A stretch of 64,000 nucleotides of DNA from Euphorbia lathyris (GCF_963576675.1 NC_088914.1:85558441-85622440); one strand, 5' to 3'; shown: positions 40,574-52,745, numbered from the stretch's first letter. Notes: a model not told the origin generated them from the sequence alone. Numbers and translations are program-made.

Positions 40574-40820
40574 GGGTAAATAATTATAAAGTCCATGAGT
40601 TTTTACTTAATATACTAGTTAGTCATTCTGTTTTTAGAAATAATTATATAGTCCTTCAGTTTTTAGTTTCATCAATTCCTTAGTCTTTATGTTTGAGTCA
40701 ATGGTCAAACTATACCAAATAAATTTTAAAATACCAAAATTACCCTTTATTCTATATTTTAATAATAAAACATCTATTTTTCCTATTTTATGTTTTTTTC
40801 TCCTTTTTTTCTACATAGTC

Positions 40821-41742
40821 TGATGTGATATTGGTTATGAAAAAGAGATAATAACCAAATCAACAAGTTTTCCCGATCTATCTTAAGGAATTAATAGAAT
40901 CAAATAACAAACATAAATTGGTGATAACAAACCAATCCCAAAGAATTAAAGACAATGAAAGGAGATCTGACCTTACACCTTCGAATAATTAAATTGGAAC
41001 CTGAGTGTTTGGCGATTCACAAGTACCTTACCAAAATACTTGTTCACGATCAAGATAATATTGCAAGAATGATGACCCGGTCTCTCAAGCTCACAATAAA
41101 GAATTCAATCCCGGATTGAAAATAATTCCCAAAGGAAAAGAAGAACTTTTGTTCATAAAAATATTGATTTCTGATTGATAAAAATAATGAAGAATACAAG
41201 CCTTTATATAGGCTACAAAATAAACCTAAACCTAAACTAAAAAGGAAGTTGAATCCTAGTGCACCAAGGTAAAAGAAATCCTAATTAGACAAGGAAAACA
41301 TTAAATTCGTTTTTGTCCTTTAGAGCCCAATTTCAGCCCACTAATTAACATTATTTGGGCCTTTTAATTAGCTAGAAATAAGCCCAATCAAACCTATAAG
41401 GTTATAGCATTAATTTTAATGAGTCCCAATGGGTTTTGCACATGCCAAACACATGCAAGTCCAAAGCTTCTCTTAAAATATGATCAACCTTTTTACATAT
41501 CACTATTATGGGCTTGGGCTTGGATACAACACAAAAACACACCATCTTTAATGACTTCGCTAGAATTCATTCCTTGTTTAAAGAAGCTCAAGATGAGTCC
41601 ATTAAGCATTTGTTGGTCTTTCTTTGCACGATTCTTCGTCATAGGTCCAATTGACAGCTCCAATGGATCCCTCATGCTTCTACTAGGCTCCTTAACTCCA
41701 AGCTCCTTTGTTCCATGCTCTTGTGCTTTTGATATCACATCA
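40821..41742 (-). repeat. 3' LTR of the chromovirus-like element
   Basis: 922 bp. The last 83 or so codons of the polyprotein run into it and stop at 41493-41495. The TATA-like TATATAAAG (minus strand) lies at 41202-41210. Confidence 0.95.
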
Positions 41743-44700
41743 TTTCCTCTCTCTTGAAAAGGATTTGTCCTCAAATCTTCATCTCCTACATCAAACAAAG
41801 ATAAATCAGCCACATTAAAAGTTGCATGCACACTATACTCACCTGGCAAGTCGAGCTTGTAGGCATTATCCCCAATTCGTGCGACTACTTGAAATGGACC
41901 ATCGCCTCTAGGATGTAGCTTTGATTTTCTCTGAGCGGGGAACCTTTCCTTGCGCATATGCAACCACACCCAATCACCGGGTTCAAATAGAACACATTGT
42001 CGACCCTTGTTAGCTTGCTTTGCATAATGCTCATTCTTCTTCTCCAGTTGTTGTTTCACTTGTTCATGTAACTTAAGCACCATTTCTGCCTTTTTCTTTC
42101 CATCTAAACTTTTCCTTTCATCAACAGGCAAAGGGATCAAGTCTAATGGTGTCAAAGGATTAAAACCATAAACAATTTCAAATAGTGAGAAGTTAGTAGA
42201 TGAATGTATAGCCCTATTATAAGCGAACTCAATAAATGGTAGGCATTCTTCCCATGACTTAAGATTCTTTTGAATAACTGCCCTAAGAAGTTGTCCTAAA
42301 GTTCTATTTACTACTTCGGTTTGACCATCAGTTTGAGGGTGACAAGAAGTAGAAAACAACAGTTTAGTCCCCAATTTATTCCACAAAGTCTTCCAAAAAT
42401 AGCTTAAAAACTTAGGATCTCTATCACTAACTATACTCTTTGGCATCCCATGCAGACGAACAACCTCTCTAAAGAACAAGTTAGCAATATTAATAGCATC
42501 ATCAGTTTTATGGCATGGTATGAAATGTGCCATCTTAGAAAAGCGATCTACAACCACAAATATGGAATCATTACCTCTCTTAGACCTAGGTAAAGCCATC
42601 ACAAAATCCATGGATATAGCAGTCCAAGGTTCATTCGGCACAGGTAATGGAGTGTATAAACCATGAGGCATAACTCTAGACTTAGCTTTCTTACAATTAA
42701 TACAACTAGCACATATTCTTTCCACATCACGTTTCATATGAGGCCAAAAGAAATGTTCAGAAATCATGTCCAAAGTCTTAGCAACCCCAAAATGCCCCAT
42801 CAAGCCTCCACCGTGGGCTTCCCTCACAAGAAATTCTCTATGTGAACATTTAGGCATGCATAATCGATTATCTCTAAATAAGTAGCCCTCATGTCTATAA
42901 AATTTTCCAAAAGCAGTAAGTTCACAAGCTTTATAAATAGATGCAAAGTCTAGATCATCAACATATAATTCTTTGATATACTCAAATCCTAAACACTTAG
43001 CATGCATCACATTCAATAAGCTAACTCTCCTACTTAATGCATCAGCAACTACGTTTTCCTTCCCTTGCTTATACTTAATCACATAAGGAAACGTCTCTAT
43101 AAATTCCACCCACTTGGCATGTCTTCGGTTCAATTTTTGTTGACCCTTAAGATGTTTCAAGGATTCATGATCGGTGTGGATCACAAACTCTTTAGGCCAT
43201 AAATAATGTTGCCACATTTGCAAAGCCCTAACTAATGCATAGAGTTCTTTATCATAAGTGGGATAGTTTAAGGTTGCACCACTAAGTTTTTCACTAAAGA
43301 AGGCTATAGGTCGACCCTCTTGCATTAAAACAGCACCAATCCCTACTCCCGACGCATCACACTCAATTTCAAACGATTTATCAAAGTTTGGAAGTGCTAA
43401 AACGGGGGCAGAAGTTAGTCTTGCCTTAAGCATCTCAAAAGCATCCTCTTGTGCTTTGCCCCACTTAAAGCCAACATTCTTTTTTATTACCTCGGTTAGT
43501 GGTGCGGCAATGGTACTGAAGTTCTTCACAAACCTCCTATAGAAACTCGCCAAGCCATGAAAGCTCCTCACCTCGGTAACTGAATTTGGCGTTGGCCACT
43601 CTTGAATGGCTTTCACCTTTTCAATATCAACAGAAACTCCTTGTGCTGAAACAATAAAACCCAAAAACACAACTTTCTCCATGCAAAATGAGCACTTAGA
43701 AAGGTTAGCGTATAATTTCTGTTCTCTCAAAACATCTAATACAACCTTAACATGTTCTATGTGTTCTGCCTCAGATTTAGAATAGATAAGAATGTCATCA
43801 AAATAAACAACAACAAATTTACCTATAAACTCTCTCAAAACATGATTCATTAATCTCATGAAAGTACTAGGTGCATTTGTTAAACCGAAAGGCATAACTA
43901 ACCACTCATATAAACCATGCTTAGTCTTAAAAGCCGTTTTCCATTCATCTCCTAATGACATGCGAATCTGATGGTACCCACTCTTAAGATCTATTTTAGT
44001 GAAAATAACAGCCCCATTTAATTCATCCAACATATCATCTAACCTAGGGATAGGATGACGATACTTTACCGTGATTTTATTGACGGCTCTACAATCGATG
44101 CACATCCGCGAAGTTCCATCTTTCTTTGGTACTAGGATGACTGGTACAGCACACGGACTCATAGATTCACGAATCAACCCTTTTGCCATTAGTTCCTCGA
44201 CTTGCCTTTGTAGTTCTTTTGTCTCCTCAGGGTTACTTCTATAGGCTGGTCGATTTGGAATTTGTGCTCCGGGAACAAAGTCAATTTGATGCTCAATTCC
44301 TCGAATCGGGGGTAACTTATTAGGCATCTCTTCGGGGAATAAATCCTTGAATTCCTGCAAAAGAGGGGAAATACTAGAAGGAAGGTTAGACTGACTTACA
44401 GAAGATAAACAAAAACTCTTACAATAAAATAATAATAAATTTTTGTTTTCAAAATCAGCTTGCTTTACATCCCTCAATTTAGCATATAAAGATAGATTTT
44501 GGCTTTTGTTAATGCTCCTCTCTTTTTCTCTCCTCTCACCCTCATTTCTCGACCTCACTAATGCCTTTTCACTCACCTCTTCTCTCTTCACACCCTCACT
44601 GATTTTATCACTCTTATTTTCCCTCGCCTTAACCTTTTCCCTTCTCACAGATTGTTCTTGTAACATTCTTTGCATGTAGAGCTGATCTTCAAACACTTCA

Positions 44701-46286
44701 GCAGGTGATAAAGGTGGCAAAATATACTTCTTCCCATCCTTAGCAATAGTAAATTTATTTGTTCGACCATGATGTAGTGCTGATCGATCGAATTGCCAAG
44801 GCCTCCCCAATAACACATGACATGCTTGCATAGGTACTACATCACATAATACCTCATCAGAAAAAGAACCAATAGAAAAGTTCAGAAGCACCTGTTTAGT
44901 AACTTTGAGTTCGTTACTATCATTCAACCATTGTAACCGATAAGGATTGGGATGTGGAATTGTTGATATCCCTAATCGGCTTGCTAACACATTGCTTACC
45001 ACGTTGCAACAACTTCCTCCATCAATAATTAGTAAGCATGTTTTTCCAAGTATGTTGCAATGAGCATGAAAGATGTGCTCTCGTTGCTCAATGTCACCAC
45101 TCACTCCCATCTTCAATGTTCTACGAGTGACTAAGTTAACTCCATGTCCTCCTTTACTATCCACCTCTTCTATATCACTACAATCTTCTAAGGTGGGCAT
45201 ATCATCTGATTCATGTTCGGACTCACTTTCGGATATTAACTCACCATGCTTCATAACCATCGCCTTTTGATTCGAACACTCTCTTGCATAGTGCCCTCTC
45301 CCTTGGCACTTAAAACACACAATTTCACGAGTTCTTGTGGGTTTTTCAGTAGTTTTGTATTTTGGAGTAGTTCCACCAATTTGCAATTTCCCAAATGCTT
45401 TTGAATCAACCTGAGGCGTTTGGTCACTTTTAGAGCTAAATTCAGATTTAGTTTTGAAATTACCTCTTGGATCTGACTTCCATGGAGTGGAAGTAGTGCC
45501 TTTGAACTTTGATCTCCCTTTCTCAACCTCTTGAAGTTGTCTCTCAATTTTTATCGCTTTATGGAGCATCTCGTCCATGTGGAAATAAGTTTGTAGCTCA
45601 AGAGGGTTGCGAATCTCCCTCTTCATTCCCATGAGAAATCTAACCATGGTAGCTTCCTCATCTTCTTGTATATCAGCTCGGATTAGTGCCATCTCCAATT
45701 GTTTGTGATAATCTTCAACAGATTGGTTACCTTGAGACATGGATTGGAGTTCTTTCAACAACTCCTTATAATAGTGAGCCGGCACAAATCTCTTTTTCAT
45801 GACCTTCTTCAATTCACCCCATGTTCTTATGGGTTCATCACCATCTCTTTTTCTTGTGCGCTTTAATTGGTCCCACCAAACAGCCGCATATTCAGTTAGT
45901 TCGGATACTACAAGTTTCACCTTCTTCTCCTCGGAATACTCATGTATGTCAAAGATTGTTTCAACCTTTCGTACCCAATCAAGATACGCCTCTGGGTCAC
46001 TAGCTCCTCGAAAAGTAGGCATTTTAAGTTTGATAGCATTAAGATTACTATCTTTTCGATCGTTACCCCTTTTTCGGTATCCAAACTGTTCCTCCTCTTC
46101 AGACTCGGATAGTTCATCATCAAAATTCAATCTCCCGCGTCCTCCTTTCTTTTGGCTTGATTTCTTTTGGTTTGAAACCAAATCAGCCACAATAGCCCCT
46201 AACCTCTTCATCTCACCTACAATAGCTTGTTGCCATTCTTTAGAATCAACATCGTTAACGTTGTCCTTTTTAGGTTCGTTAGACAT
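41493..46286 (-). CDS. Gag-Pol polyprotein of the chromovirus-like element
   Basis: 1597 codons, no stop. Gag occupies about residues 80-260 ([45 protein letters not shown]), with CCHC knuckle [14 protein letters not shown] at about 325-340. The protease is [14 protein letters not shown] followed by LLGRPW. RT has [33 protein letters not shown] [15 protein letters not shown] and YFDDILIYS at about residue 825. RNase H shows [22 protein letters not shown] and HTDHESL. Integrase shows [10 protein letters not shown]...[31 protein letters not shown] and QTEVVNRTL, a full D,D-E set. The C-terminus has the GPF module and [12 protein letters not shown], then reads on into the 3' LTR. A classical chromodomain is not obvious, but extension into the LTR is reported for CRM-type chromoviruses. 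The ATG at 46286 is the first in frame after the leader. Confidence 0.97.
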   Translation of the reverse strand: MSNEPKKDNVNDVDSKEWQQAIVGEMKRLGAIVADLVSNQKKSSQKKGGRGRLNFDDELSESEEEEQFGYRKRGNDRKDSNLNAIKLKMPTFRGASDPEAYLDWVRKVETIFDIHEYSEEKKVKLVVSELTEYAAVWWDQLKRTRKRDGDEPIRTWGELKKVMKKRFVPAHYYKELLKELQSMSQGNQSVEDYHKQLEMALIRADIQEDEEATMVRFLMGMKREIRNPLELQTYFHMDEMLHKAIKIERQLQEVEKGRSKFKGTTSTPWKSDPRGNFKTKSEFSSKSDQTPQVDSKAFGKLQIGGTTPKYKTTEKPTRTREIVCFKCQGRGHYARECSNQKAMVMKHGELISESESEHESDDMPTLEDCSDIEEVDSKGGHGVNLVTRRTLKMGVSGDIEQREHIFHAHCNILGKTCLLIIDGGSCCNVVSNVLASRLGISTIPHPNPYRLQWLNDSNELKVTKQVLLNFSIGSFSDEVLCDVVPMQACHVLLGRPWQFDRSALHHGRTNKFTIAKDGKKYILPPLSPAEVFEDQLYMQRMLQEQSVRREKVKARENKSDKISEGVKREEVSEKALVRSRNEGERREKERSINKSQNLSLYAKLRDVKQADFENKNLLLFYCKSFCLSSVSQSNLPSSISPLLQEFKDLFPEEMPNKLPPIRGIEHQIDFVPGAQIPNRPAYRSNPEETKELQRQVEELMAKGLIRESMSPCAVPVILVPKKDGTSRMCIDCRAVNKITVKYRHPIPRLDDMLDELNGAVIFTKIDLKSGYHQIRMSLGDEWKTAFKTKHGLYEWLVMPFGLTNAPSTFMRLMNHVLREFIGKFVVVYFDDILIYSKSEAEHIEHVKVVLDVLREQKLYANLSKCSFCMEKVVFLGFIVSAQGVSVDIEKVKAIQEWPTPNSVTEVRSFHGLASFYRRFVKNFSTIAAPLTEVIKKNVGFKWGKAQEDAFEMLKARLTSAPVLALPNFDKSFEIECDASGVGIGAVLMQEGRPIAFFSEKLSGATLNYPTYDKELYALVRALQMWQHYLWPKEFVIHTDHESLKHLKGQQKLNRRHAKWVEFIETFPYVIKYKQGKENVVADALSRRVSLLNVMHAKCLGFEYIKELYVDDLDFASIYKACELTAFGKFYRHEGYLFRDNRLCMPKCSHREFLVREAHGGGLMGHFGVAKTLDMISEHFFWPHMKRDVERICASCINCKKAKSRVMPHGLYTPLPVPNEPWTAISMDFVMALPRSKRGNDSIFVVVDRFSKMAHFIPCHKTDDAINIANLFFREVVRLHGMPKSIVSDRDPKFLSYFWKTLWNKLGTKLLFSTSCHPQTDGQTEVVNRTLGQLLRAVIQKNLKSWEECLPFIEFAYNRAIHSSTNFSLFEIVYGFNPLTPLDLIPLPVDERKSLDGKKKAEMVLKLHEQVKQQLEKKNEHYAKQANKGRQCVLFEPGDWVWLHMRKERFPAQRKSKLHPRGDGPFQVVARIGDNAYKLDLPGEYSVHATFNVADLSLFDVGDEDLRTNPFQERGNDVISKAQEHGTKELGVKEPSRSMRDPLELSIGPMTKNRAKKDQQMLNGLILSFFKQGMNSSEVIKDGVFLCCIQAQAHNSDM
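41743..41756 (-). other. Polypurine tract of the chromovirus-like element
   Basis: On the minus strand CAAGAGAGAGGAAA abuts the 3' LTR start, the expected position for plus-strand priming. It lies inside the polyprotein frame, which continues through it. Confidence 0.8.
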
Positions 46287-46999
46287 GACAAAATATATAA
46301 AGAATGAAAGAAAAGTGAAATCTAGTCTAAAGCAAGAAAAGAAGAAAAAGAAAGTAAAAGAAGTACCTCACAACCGGTTCAATCACTCTTTTATATTATC
46401 TTGATAGATCACAAGGATTATCTCGGGTAATATAAATGCCAATGAAGCAAAAGAATGACAAAATAAAGTAGAGCAGAAACTAGAAGCAAAGAAGACTAAT
46501 ATTGTAACGATAACCAAAGTTTAGCACACTAAGAATAGAATAAAAGACGATTTTCGAAGAAGAGACAAATGTTTGAAAGAAATTTTAAGAATGTGTGTTT
46601 AGCATGCAAATTTTAGAAAACTTGTAACTTTAGTACAAACAATGAGCCGATTTTTTTTTTTTTTCCTTTTTTTTCCTCTTTTTTTTTCCTTTTTTTTTCC
46701 TTTTTTTTTTTTCCTTTTTTTTCCTTTTTTTTTAAACTAGATTGGAATTGATTAACAAATTAAACTTGCACTAATGATTTAGCATGCAAAAAAAAATTGA
46801 AGAAATTCACACACATAAATGGGTTTGGCTAGTAAGAATAGAATCCAAAAATAATCAGTTCGCTACAACTAAGAACCTAAATAACTAGATGCAAAGATAT
46901 GAGGAACTCGATCAATAATTAAAGACTCTAGATTGGGGTAATTTTTTTTTTTTAATTTCGACAAACAAAACAAAAACAACAAATTCCTTAAGAGCCAAA
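46287..46999 (-). other. Leader of the chromovirus-like element with A/G-rich tract
   Basis: About 710 nt between primer-binding site and the Gag-Pol ATG. On the sense (minus) strand 46735-46650 is a run of A-stretches broken by GG or GGAAAA, nearly pure purine for about 85 nt. No upstream open frame of note was seen. Confidence 0.75.
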
Positions 47000-47011
47000 G
47001 CTCTGATACCA
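47000..47011 (-). other. Primer-binding site (initiator tRNA-Met type)
   Basis: Minus-strand TGGTATCAGAGC follows two bases after the 5' LTR. This is the well-known complement of the plant initiator tRNA-Met 3' end. Confidence 0.95.
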
Positions 47012-47013
47012 AT

Positions 47014-47936
47014 TGATGTGATATTGGTTATGAAAAAGAGATAATAACCAAATCAACAAGTTTTCCCGATCTATCTTAAGGAATTAATAGAATCAAATAA
47101 CAAACATAAATTGGTGATAACAAACCAATCCCAAAGAATTAAAGACAATGAAAGGAGATCTGACCTTACACCTTCGAATAATTAAATTGGAACCTGAGTG
47201 TTTGGCGATTCACAAGTACCTTACCAAAATACTTGTTCACGATCAAGATAATATTGCAAGAATGATGACCCGGTCTCTCAAGCTCACAATAAAGAATTCA
47301 ATCCCGGATTGAAAATAATTCCCAAAGGAAAAGAAGAACTTTTGTTCATAAAAATATTGATTTCTGATTGATAAAAATAATGAAGAATACAAGCCTTTAT
47401 ATAGGCTACAAAATAAACCTAAACCTAAACTAAAAAGGAAGTTGAATCCTAGTGCACCAAGGTAAAAGAAATCCTAATTAGACAAGGAAAAACATTAAAT
47501 TCGTTTTTGTCCTTTAGAGCCCAATTTCAGCCCACTAATTAACATTATTTGGGCCTTTTAATTAGCTAGAAATAAGCCCAATCAAACCTATAAGGTTATA
47601 GCATTAATTTTAATGAGTCCCAATGGGTTTTGCACATGCCAAACACATGCAAGTCCAAAGCTTCTCTTAAAATATGATCAACCTTTTTACATATCACTAT
47701 TATGGGCTTGGGCTTGGATACAACACAAAAACACACCATCTTTAATGACTTCGCTAGAATTCATTCCTTGTTTAAAGAAGCTCAAGATGAGTCCATTAAG
47801 CATTTGTTGGTCTTTCTTTGCACGATTCTTCGTCATAGGTCCAATTGACAGCTCCAATGGATCCCTCATGCTTCTACTAGGCTCCTTAACTCCAAGCTCC
47901 TTTGTTCCATGCTCTTGTGCTTTTGATATCACATCA
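47014..47936 (-). repeat. 5' LTR of the chromovirus-like element
   Basis: 923 bp, matching the other LTR except for one additional A in an A-run near 47487. It carries the promoter that would drive the element leftward. Confidence 0.95.
47395..47403 (-). promoter_or_regulatory. LTR TATA box of the chromovirus-like element
   Basis: Minus-strand TATATAAAG, about 540 nt into the 5' LTR in sense orientation, followed by a region without further TATA words. Transcription would start about 30 nt to the left and run leftward through Gag-Pol. Confidence 0.6.
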
Positions 47937-48657
47937 TAGTCTCTACAATATTTTTTTTCCTGCATAATTTCTACAATATTGAGTAATTAATTTATTAAAT
48001 TTTATATAATTATAGAAATTTAATTTAGTAGCCTAAATTTTATTGACTAAAAAAATGAATGAAAAATATTTCAAAAATTATCAAAATAAGAGCAAAATTA
48101 TATAAATTGTAAAAAGTAATCTTTATTTATCTCTAATAAATTTTATAAATGAAAAAAATATGATTTTTTAGAAAATTTATTAATATTTAATGCTAGTTTA
48201 AAGACATTATATTAAAAAAATAAAAATTTAAGAGAATAAAAATACATTTTTAACGATTAGTATATACAATTACATAAATTTCGGTATATATATACTTCAT
48301 AAACTTTATTAAAACTATTTCGATTAAATTTGAAATTAAAAAATAAGTTTTTTTATGTAAATAACTAAGGCAATTTGGACTTTCATCTACAAAAACACAT
48401 AGAATGACTAAAGAGTTGATTAAAATAAAACTTAAGAACCTTATAATAATAGGATGGACTTACTAATATGTTAAGCAAAAACATAAGGACTTTATAATTA
48501 TTTACCCAAATATTTATAAGGGTGTAGACTTATTTGGGCTGGTTTTGAATTCGAATTTCAAACCAAAATGGGCTGAGCCCACATACAGTAATAAGCAGAT
48601 GAATTGAATTTGGATCAAATAGTTCTAGCCGCTTAAATCATATCTAATTATAAAATT

Positions 48658-49850
48658 GGGTTAAGGTGCAAATATGCCCCAGAAGTTTTTAGGGAAGATC
48701 AAATTTATCCTTTAAGTTTGAAATAGCAAAATTTTAAGTCTAAGGTTTTTCAAAAGTGCAATTTTAGGCTTATTTGACAGAAACATTTTAACAGTAGAAT
48801 TCCACGTTAACTCCTGTCTTCGTCTTCAGCGTGATTTCCTTCATCTCCATCGTTGAGTTCTTTCCTTCACCCTCAACTCGTCTTTCTTATTCTCCCATCT
48901 TCCCTTCGTCTCCGGATTTCTTCGTTTTCTTATATTTGTCCTTTAATTTCTGAACATTGTGATTCTCTTCGCCTCTATTCCACTACCAAAATCCTATATC
49001 GATCATAGAGTACCAAAATCCATTCCACTGCCACCCTTTGCTGCTATCACTTCAACAATTTGATTCCATTGTGTCAAGGTTCATGTTTTTTTAATGGGTG
49101 TTGTTAGCTACTGCTCTGTTTTCAGTTTTTGTTGTTGATATTGGTTCTTGTTTGTTTTTGCTTTTTAATGGTGTTAGCTACTGCTCTGTTTTTATTTATT
49201 AATAGGTGTTTGCTTAGGGCGAGCTGAATTACTTCCATCCTGCTTGAGAAAGGCTTTCATTTCAAATTAAAACTAGTTTCTAAAGATAATAAGAATCGCA
49301 TCAGGTCTAGAACCAGAGAGTCAACCAGAGACAAAGAGAGTACATGAAGAATTGATTCTTGAACCGTTTAGATCCAACATTGTTTTAGATTCCTGAACTG
49401 CTAAACATGAACCATTCTACAAATTAAAAGTCGTTTTTACCTTGAAATTTTAAGTTGGGAGACATCACGATGAAAGGATAGAAGCGAACGAAGGGAAAAA
49501 ATAGGAGTTGGAACCGAAAATAATTTCAAGAAAGAAATCGCAAGACAGGATGCATAATCGCAATGAAGGAGAAAAAGAGAAGAATTGCGATTGCAGAGAA
49601 GAAGAAGATGGAGAGAGGAGTCATGATTGAATACAGGAAGGAGAAGGAGAGGAGAGCATAAGGATGAAGTGCACTTCCGTGAACCATTCTGAATATGAAT
49701 TACATGTTTAACACCGTTAAGTTTTCCATCTAACAAGAGCCTAAAATTGCACTTTATGAAAACCTTAGACCTAAAATTTTGTTATTTCATACTTAAAGGG
49801 TAAATTTGATCTTCCCCAAAAACATTAGGGGCATATTTGTACCTTATCCC
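48658..49850. mobile_element. Mutator-like element, 1.2 kb, with 9-bp target duplication
   Basis: Flanked by TATAAAATT (48649-48657 and 49851-49859). Terminal inverted repeats are long (at least about 130 bp) and imperfect: GGGTTAAGGTGCAAATATGC on the left against GGGATAAGGTACAAATATGC inverted on the right. A 9-bp duplication and long repeats are the marks of Mutator-like elements. The interior (48810-49700) is not repeat-like and is richer in C and T (TCGTCTTCAGCGTGATTTCC). It could be captured host sequence, as in Pack-MULEs. No transposase was found. Confidence 0.85.
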
Positions 49851-49859
49851 TATAAAATT

Positions 49860-50444
49860 AGAATATATTATAAAACTTAATTTTCAATATGTCACTATCT
49901 TTTACGTATCACAAATAAAATATGATTTTATATCCTAATTTATAAATTTAGACTTCAATTCATAAATTTTAAACCCTAAATATTTTAGATCCTAAATCCA
50001 ATTCTTAAAATGCATGTAAAAAAACAATAATTTACTTAATTTAATACTATTTAAATTAATATTTAACATAGTTGTAAATAACTATCTTTCAAATCTGACT
50101 TTTTACATAAATTTTTCTAGTTTAAGACTTCCCACTTATTTTTATTTGACTTATTTTTCTGTTCAAATAAATACTAAAAAATTAAAAAAATATTTAATAT
50201 TTTTCCCAAACAAACAGACAGTGATATCTCAGTTCAATTGTTACTGTTTTATATTATATATATATATGGATTGATTATATAGTATTGTTTAATTTTATAT
50301 ATTTATACTTTTTATTCTTTATGCCATTTTTGTTACTTCTCCTAAGTTTTCTACTTTCCAAAATTTAACAACCAATTAAAAACTAAAGATAATACAAAAT
50401 TAAAACATAATTTATTAATTACCATTAAGCACTTCGAGATCATG
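49860..50444. other. AT-rich spacer, no gene seen
   Basis: No open frame, repeat boundary or RNA gene was recognised. Confidence 0.5.
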
Positions 50445-50459
50445 AGAGTTGACATCAAA

Positions 50460-51087
50460 GATTGTTCTCTTCCATTTTCATCAATTCTTCACCAATTTCA
50501 TCCATTAATCTTTCTATTGATTGATTGAATTTTCCTTCTTTTTCAAGTTGTAGTCTTCTATTTAAGGAGGAAGAAGGAAGATTATCTTCCTTTTTCCTCC
50601 TTGCACCATTCTGTTGTTTTATTTTTCTTCTTCTTTGTTCAATAAATTATAGTTGAATTGCATATATTTCACCAAATCCCTTATTTTGCTTGAATTGCAT
50701 CTGTTGTTTGTTATCTTTTCATTGATAACTTTTTTCTGGTTTAGCAAGAGCATAAATGGTAGATCTTATACGTAGATCACTACATCTATGTGATTGCAAA
50801 AGAAAGGATTTAGATCCGAAGATTCAGAAGAGTTTAAATGCTTAAGATGGGAATACATGTGTTTTTCTGCAAATTGGGTATTTGAAGAAGTATATATTTC
50901 ATCTAGTGTTTGTTTTATCTGTACCTTTAATGGTTTATTTTGCTCGTTGTAGTCGTTTTTGTACCTTTATGGATTTTGTAATAGGTATAGCCTTTACTTA
51001 TGTAAGGTTTTATTCCTTACTTTTCTTGTTGTACTTGATGTTTTCATATCTATAAAATGATGTATGCATTTTTATAAGAAAAAAAAA
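50460..51087 (+). mobile_element. Poly(A)-tailed retroinsertion, 628 bp, unknown source
   Basis: Flanked by a 15-bp direct repeat AGAGTYGACATCAAA (50445-50459 and 51088-51102, one mismatch) and ending in an A-run at 51079-51087. These are the marks of LINE-machinery insertion. The source is not recognised. The last 100 bp (TTGTTGTACTTGATGTTTTC) resemble an L1 3' end, so a truncated LINE is likeliest, with a processed transcript copy as the alternative. On the minus strand 50640-50457 reads an open, Lys/Glu-rich stretch (ERLMDEIGEELMKMEENN), probably by chance. Confidence 0.7.
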
Positions 51088-51102
51088 AGAGTCGACATCA
51101 AA

Positions 51103-51489
51103 ACCCGCATCGAAATAGCGATCAATATAGGGGATTTTATAAGAGAGTCCCAGGATCTCCATGTCATTAAAAACACCTTCCATACAATACTAGACACCTG
51201 TCAATCACTTAACAAAAAAACGTGTTTTATTTTTAATCTTTTTGCAGTTTTTCTCCGTCAATCTTCATCCACCGCCGACTACCTCCCCACCGTCTGCTGC
51301 TCATCACTATATTCTATTTCTGATGACACTCATGAATATTTAGAAGGAGAACGATGGAGATAGACGGATTCTTTTGTCGAATCCGAGCTCTGTTCTATTC
51401 CATCTACCAAAGTTCACTGAAGTTATCGGTTTAGGCTTCCCTTCCATTGGAGTCAAGTATAACAGTGATTCTCCAGGACTGCTGCAAAA
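51103..51489. other. Spacer downstream of the dead P450 copy
   Basis: Open frames occur on both strands without domains. The final P450 exon with its haem-binding motif would be expected here or further left and is absent. Confidence 0.4.
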
Positions 51490-52589
51490 TCCCAGGATAT
51501 GCATGATATTGAAGTTAGATTTAAGTAGCAGATTAAGTAAATCATCTTGATTAGCATTTGCATTTCCTGATAAGATTGCCTTTTCTCTGTTCTCAATTAA
51601 ATCTACAAGTACTTGTCTAATTTGTTTGTGTATTTGCATCATCTTTTTCTCTATTTTTTATGGCATGAACCTATAAAAAAAGGGAAGAGAAATTATGTTT
51701 TGAATTGGAATTGGAATAATTCTATAATTTCTTGGAGGAAGAAGTTTGTGTAATTAAGAATGAATAAAGGGTCAAAATGGTCTCTGAAATTGATAGCAAA
51801 TCGAATTTTAGATATCAACTCAGCAACAACGCATGTCTATGTTAATCACGCTTTTGATTGTCACGCTAAGTGTCTCCATCCTAACAATGGGGATATATAT
51901 ATATATTTGATATTAGAAATCAGTTCTTGCCATTGAATACTAAATTCTTGAACAAATTCCTCAACTGATGTTGTATGGAAATTCTTCTATAGCGTTCACG
52001 TTTCGTGTCAATTTAGGGTTTGGTGAGCGAAACTGATTACTAATATGAAATATGTATATGGCCATTTGTTATGATGCAAAGGATTAATGTTTCTTTTCTC
52101 GTAATTAAGAGCGTGATCAGGAGCGGTGCAGGATAAAGTTACAGTAGGGCCAAAATTTTAAAGGAGTTTCCTAGCTGGGCTGGGGGCAGCGGGAGATTTT
52201 GAAAGGGCCAAAATCCTCTACCCACCATATTAAAACATATTTTTGCACTAGCTGGGAGGGAGCATCATAGCCCTCGTCATAGTGTCGGCCCGTCTGTGAG
52301 CTTGATTAACATGGAGAGGGACTTATTATGTTTAGGCTAATTTGTCAAATATTACCAAATCCAGTGTTGAGTTATACCTAAAATTCGTTGTGCTAAATTT
52401 GTTCTGAGAAATTACAATCATGTGACCCTTCAACTCTTCTCTTAATTTTCATTACGGCTCATGAACTTCAAAACCGGATATTATGGCCCCTGAACTTTGC
52501 ACTTTATTAACATAAGATTATCTTTTACTATTGACCAACTCAAAATGACAGTCTCAAAATGAAAAGGTTCAAAGTTGTTTATGTCAGAG

Positions 52590-52745
52590 AGTAATATAAG
52601 ATTTCTGATTGATCTCTTCGACCAAACGGTCGAGGGTTCGAGTCCTGATAACCTTATTAATTTATGGAATTAAAAACATATGGTGGGATGGACCTATGTT
52701 GTACATGCTGTAAGCCCAAAGGGTATTTACGTGTGAGAATGTTTC
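52590..52745 (+). mobile_element. Possible tRNA-derived SINE fragment
   Basis: Contains a pol III B-box-like GGTTCGAGTCC at 52635-52645 preceded by GACCAAACGGTCGA, which resembles the 3' half of a tRNA head. A non-tRNA body follows. No A box or target duplication was identified. Confidence 0.4.

Larger units (their letters stand above)
40821..47936 (-). mobile_element. Ty3/Metaviridae LTR retrotransposon, chromovirus-like, apparently intact
   Basis: 7.1 kb, bounded by a 5-bp target duplication TAGTC (40816-40820 and 47937-47941). LTRs (40821-41742 and 47014-47936) begin TGATGTGATAT and end ATATCACATCA, and appear to differ by a single A insertion. A tRNA-iMet-type primer-binding site, a leader of about 730 nt, one 1597-codon Gag-Pol frame and a polypurine tract are all present in the right order. 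Near-identity of the LTRs and an unbroken frame point to a very recent insertion. It is the best candidate for an active element in this window. Confidence 0.96.
40574..48507. mobile_element. Long-TIR (Mutator-like) MITE holding the chromovirus insertion
   Basis: Left end GGGTAAATAATTATAAAGTC (40574) is matched in inverted form at the right end, which finishes ATAATTATTTACCC at 48507. Similarity extends about 60 bp inward on each side (ACTTAATATACTAGTTAGTC against a diverged partner). Without the 7.1-kb LTR element the MITE would be about 810 bp. No clear target duplication was found, though both flanks are similar AT-rich words (ATGCATTTA and AAATATTTA). Superfamily assignment is tentative. 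Confidence 0.65.

Noticed and set aside
45799..46404. 201-codon plus-strand open frame opposite the chromovirus gag
   Set aside because: Antisense shadow of a strongly coding frame; Ser/Phe-rich with no domain.
47687..47965. 92-codon minus-strand frame in the 5' LTR of the chromovirus
   Set aside because: It is the LTR copy of the polyprotein C-terminus and lies upstream of the element promoter, so it is not a separate gene.
49437..49736. 99-codon minus-strand open frame in the Mutator-like element
   Set aside because: Leu/Ser-rich low-complexity product, starts inside the terminal repeat, no homologue recognised.
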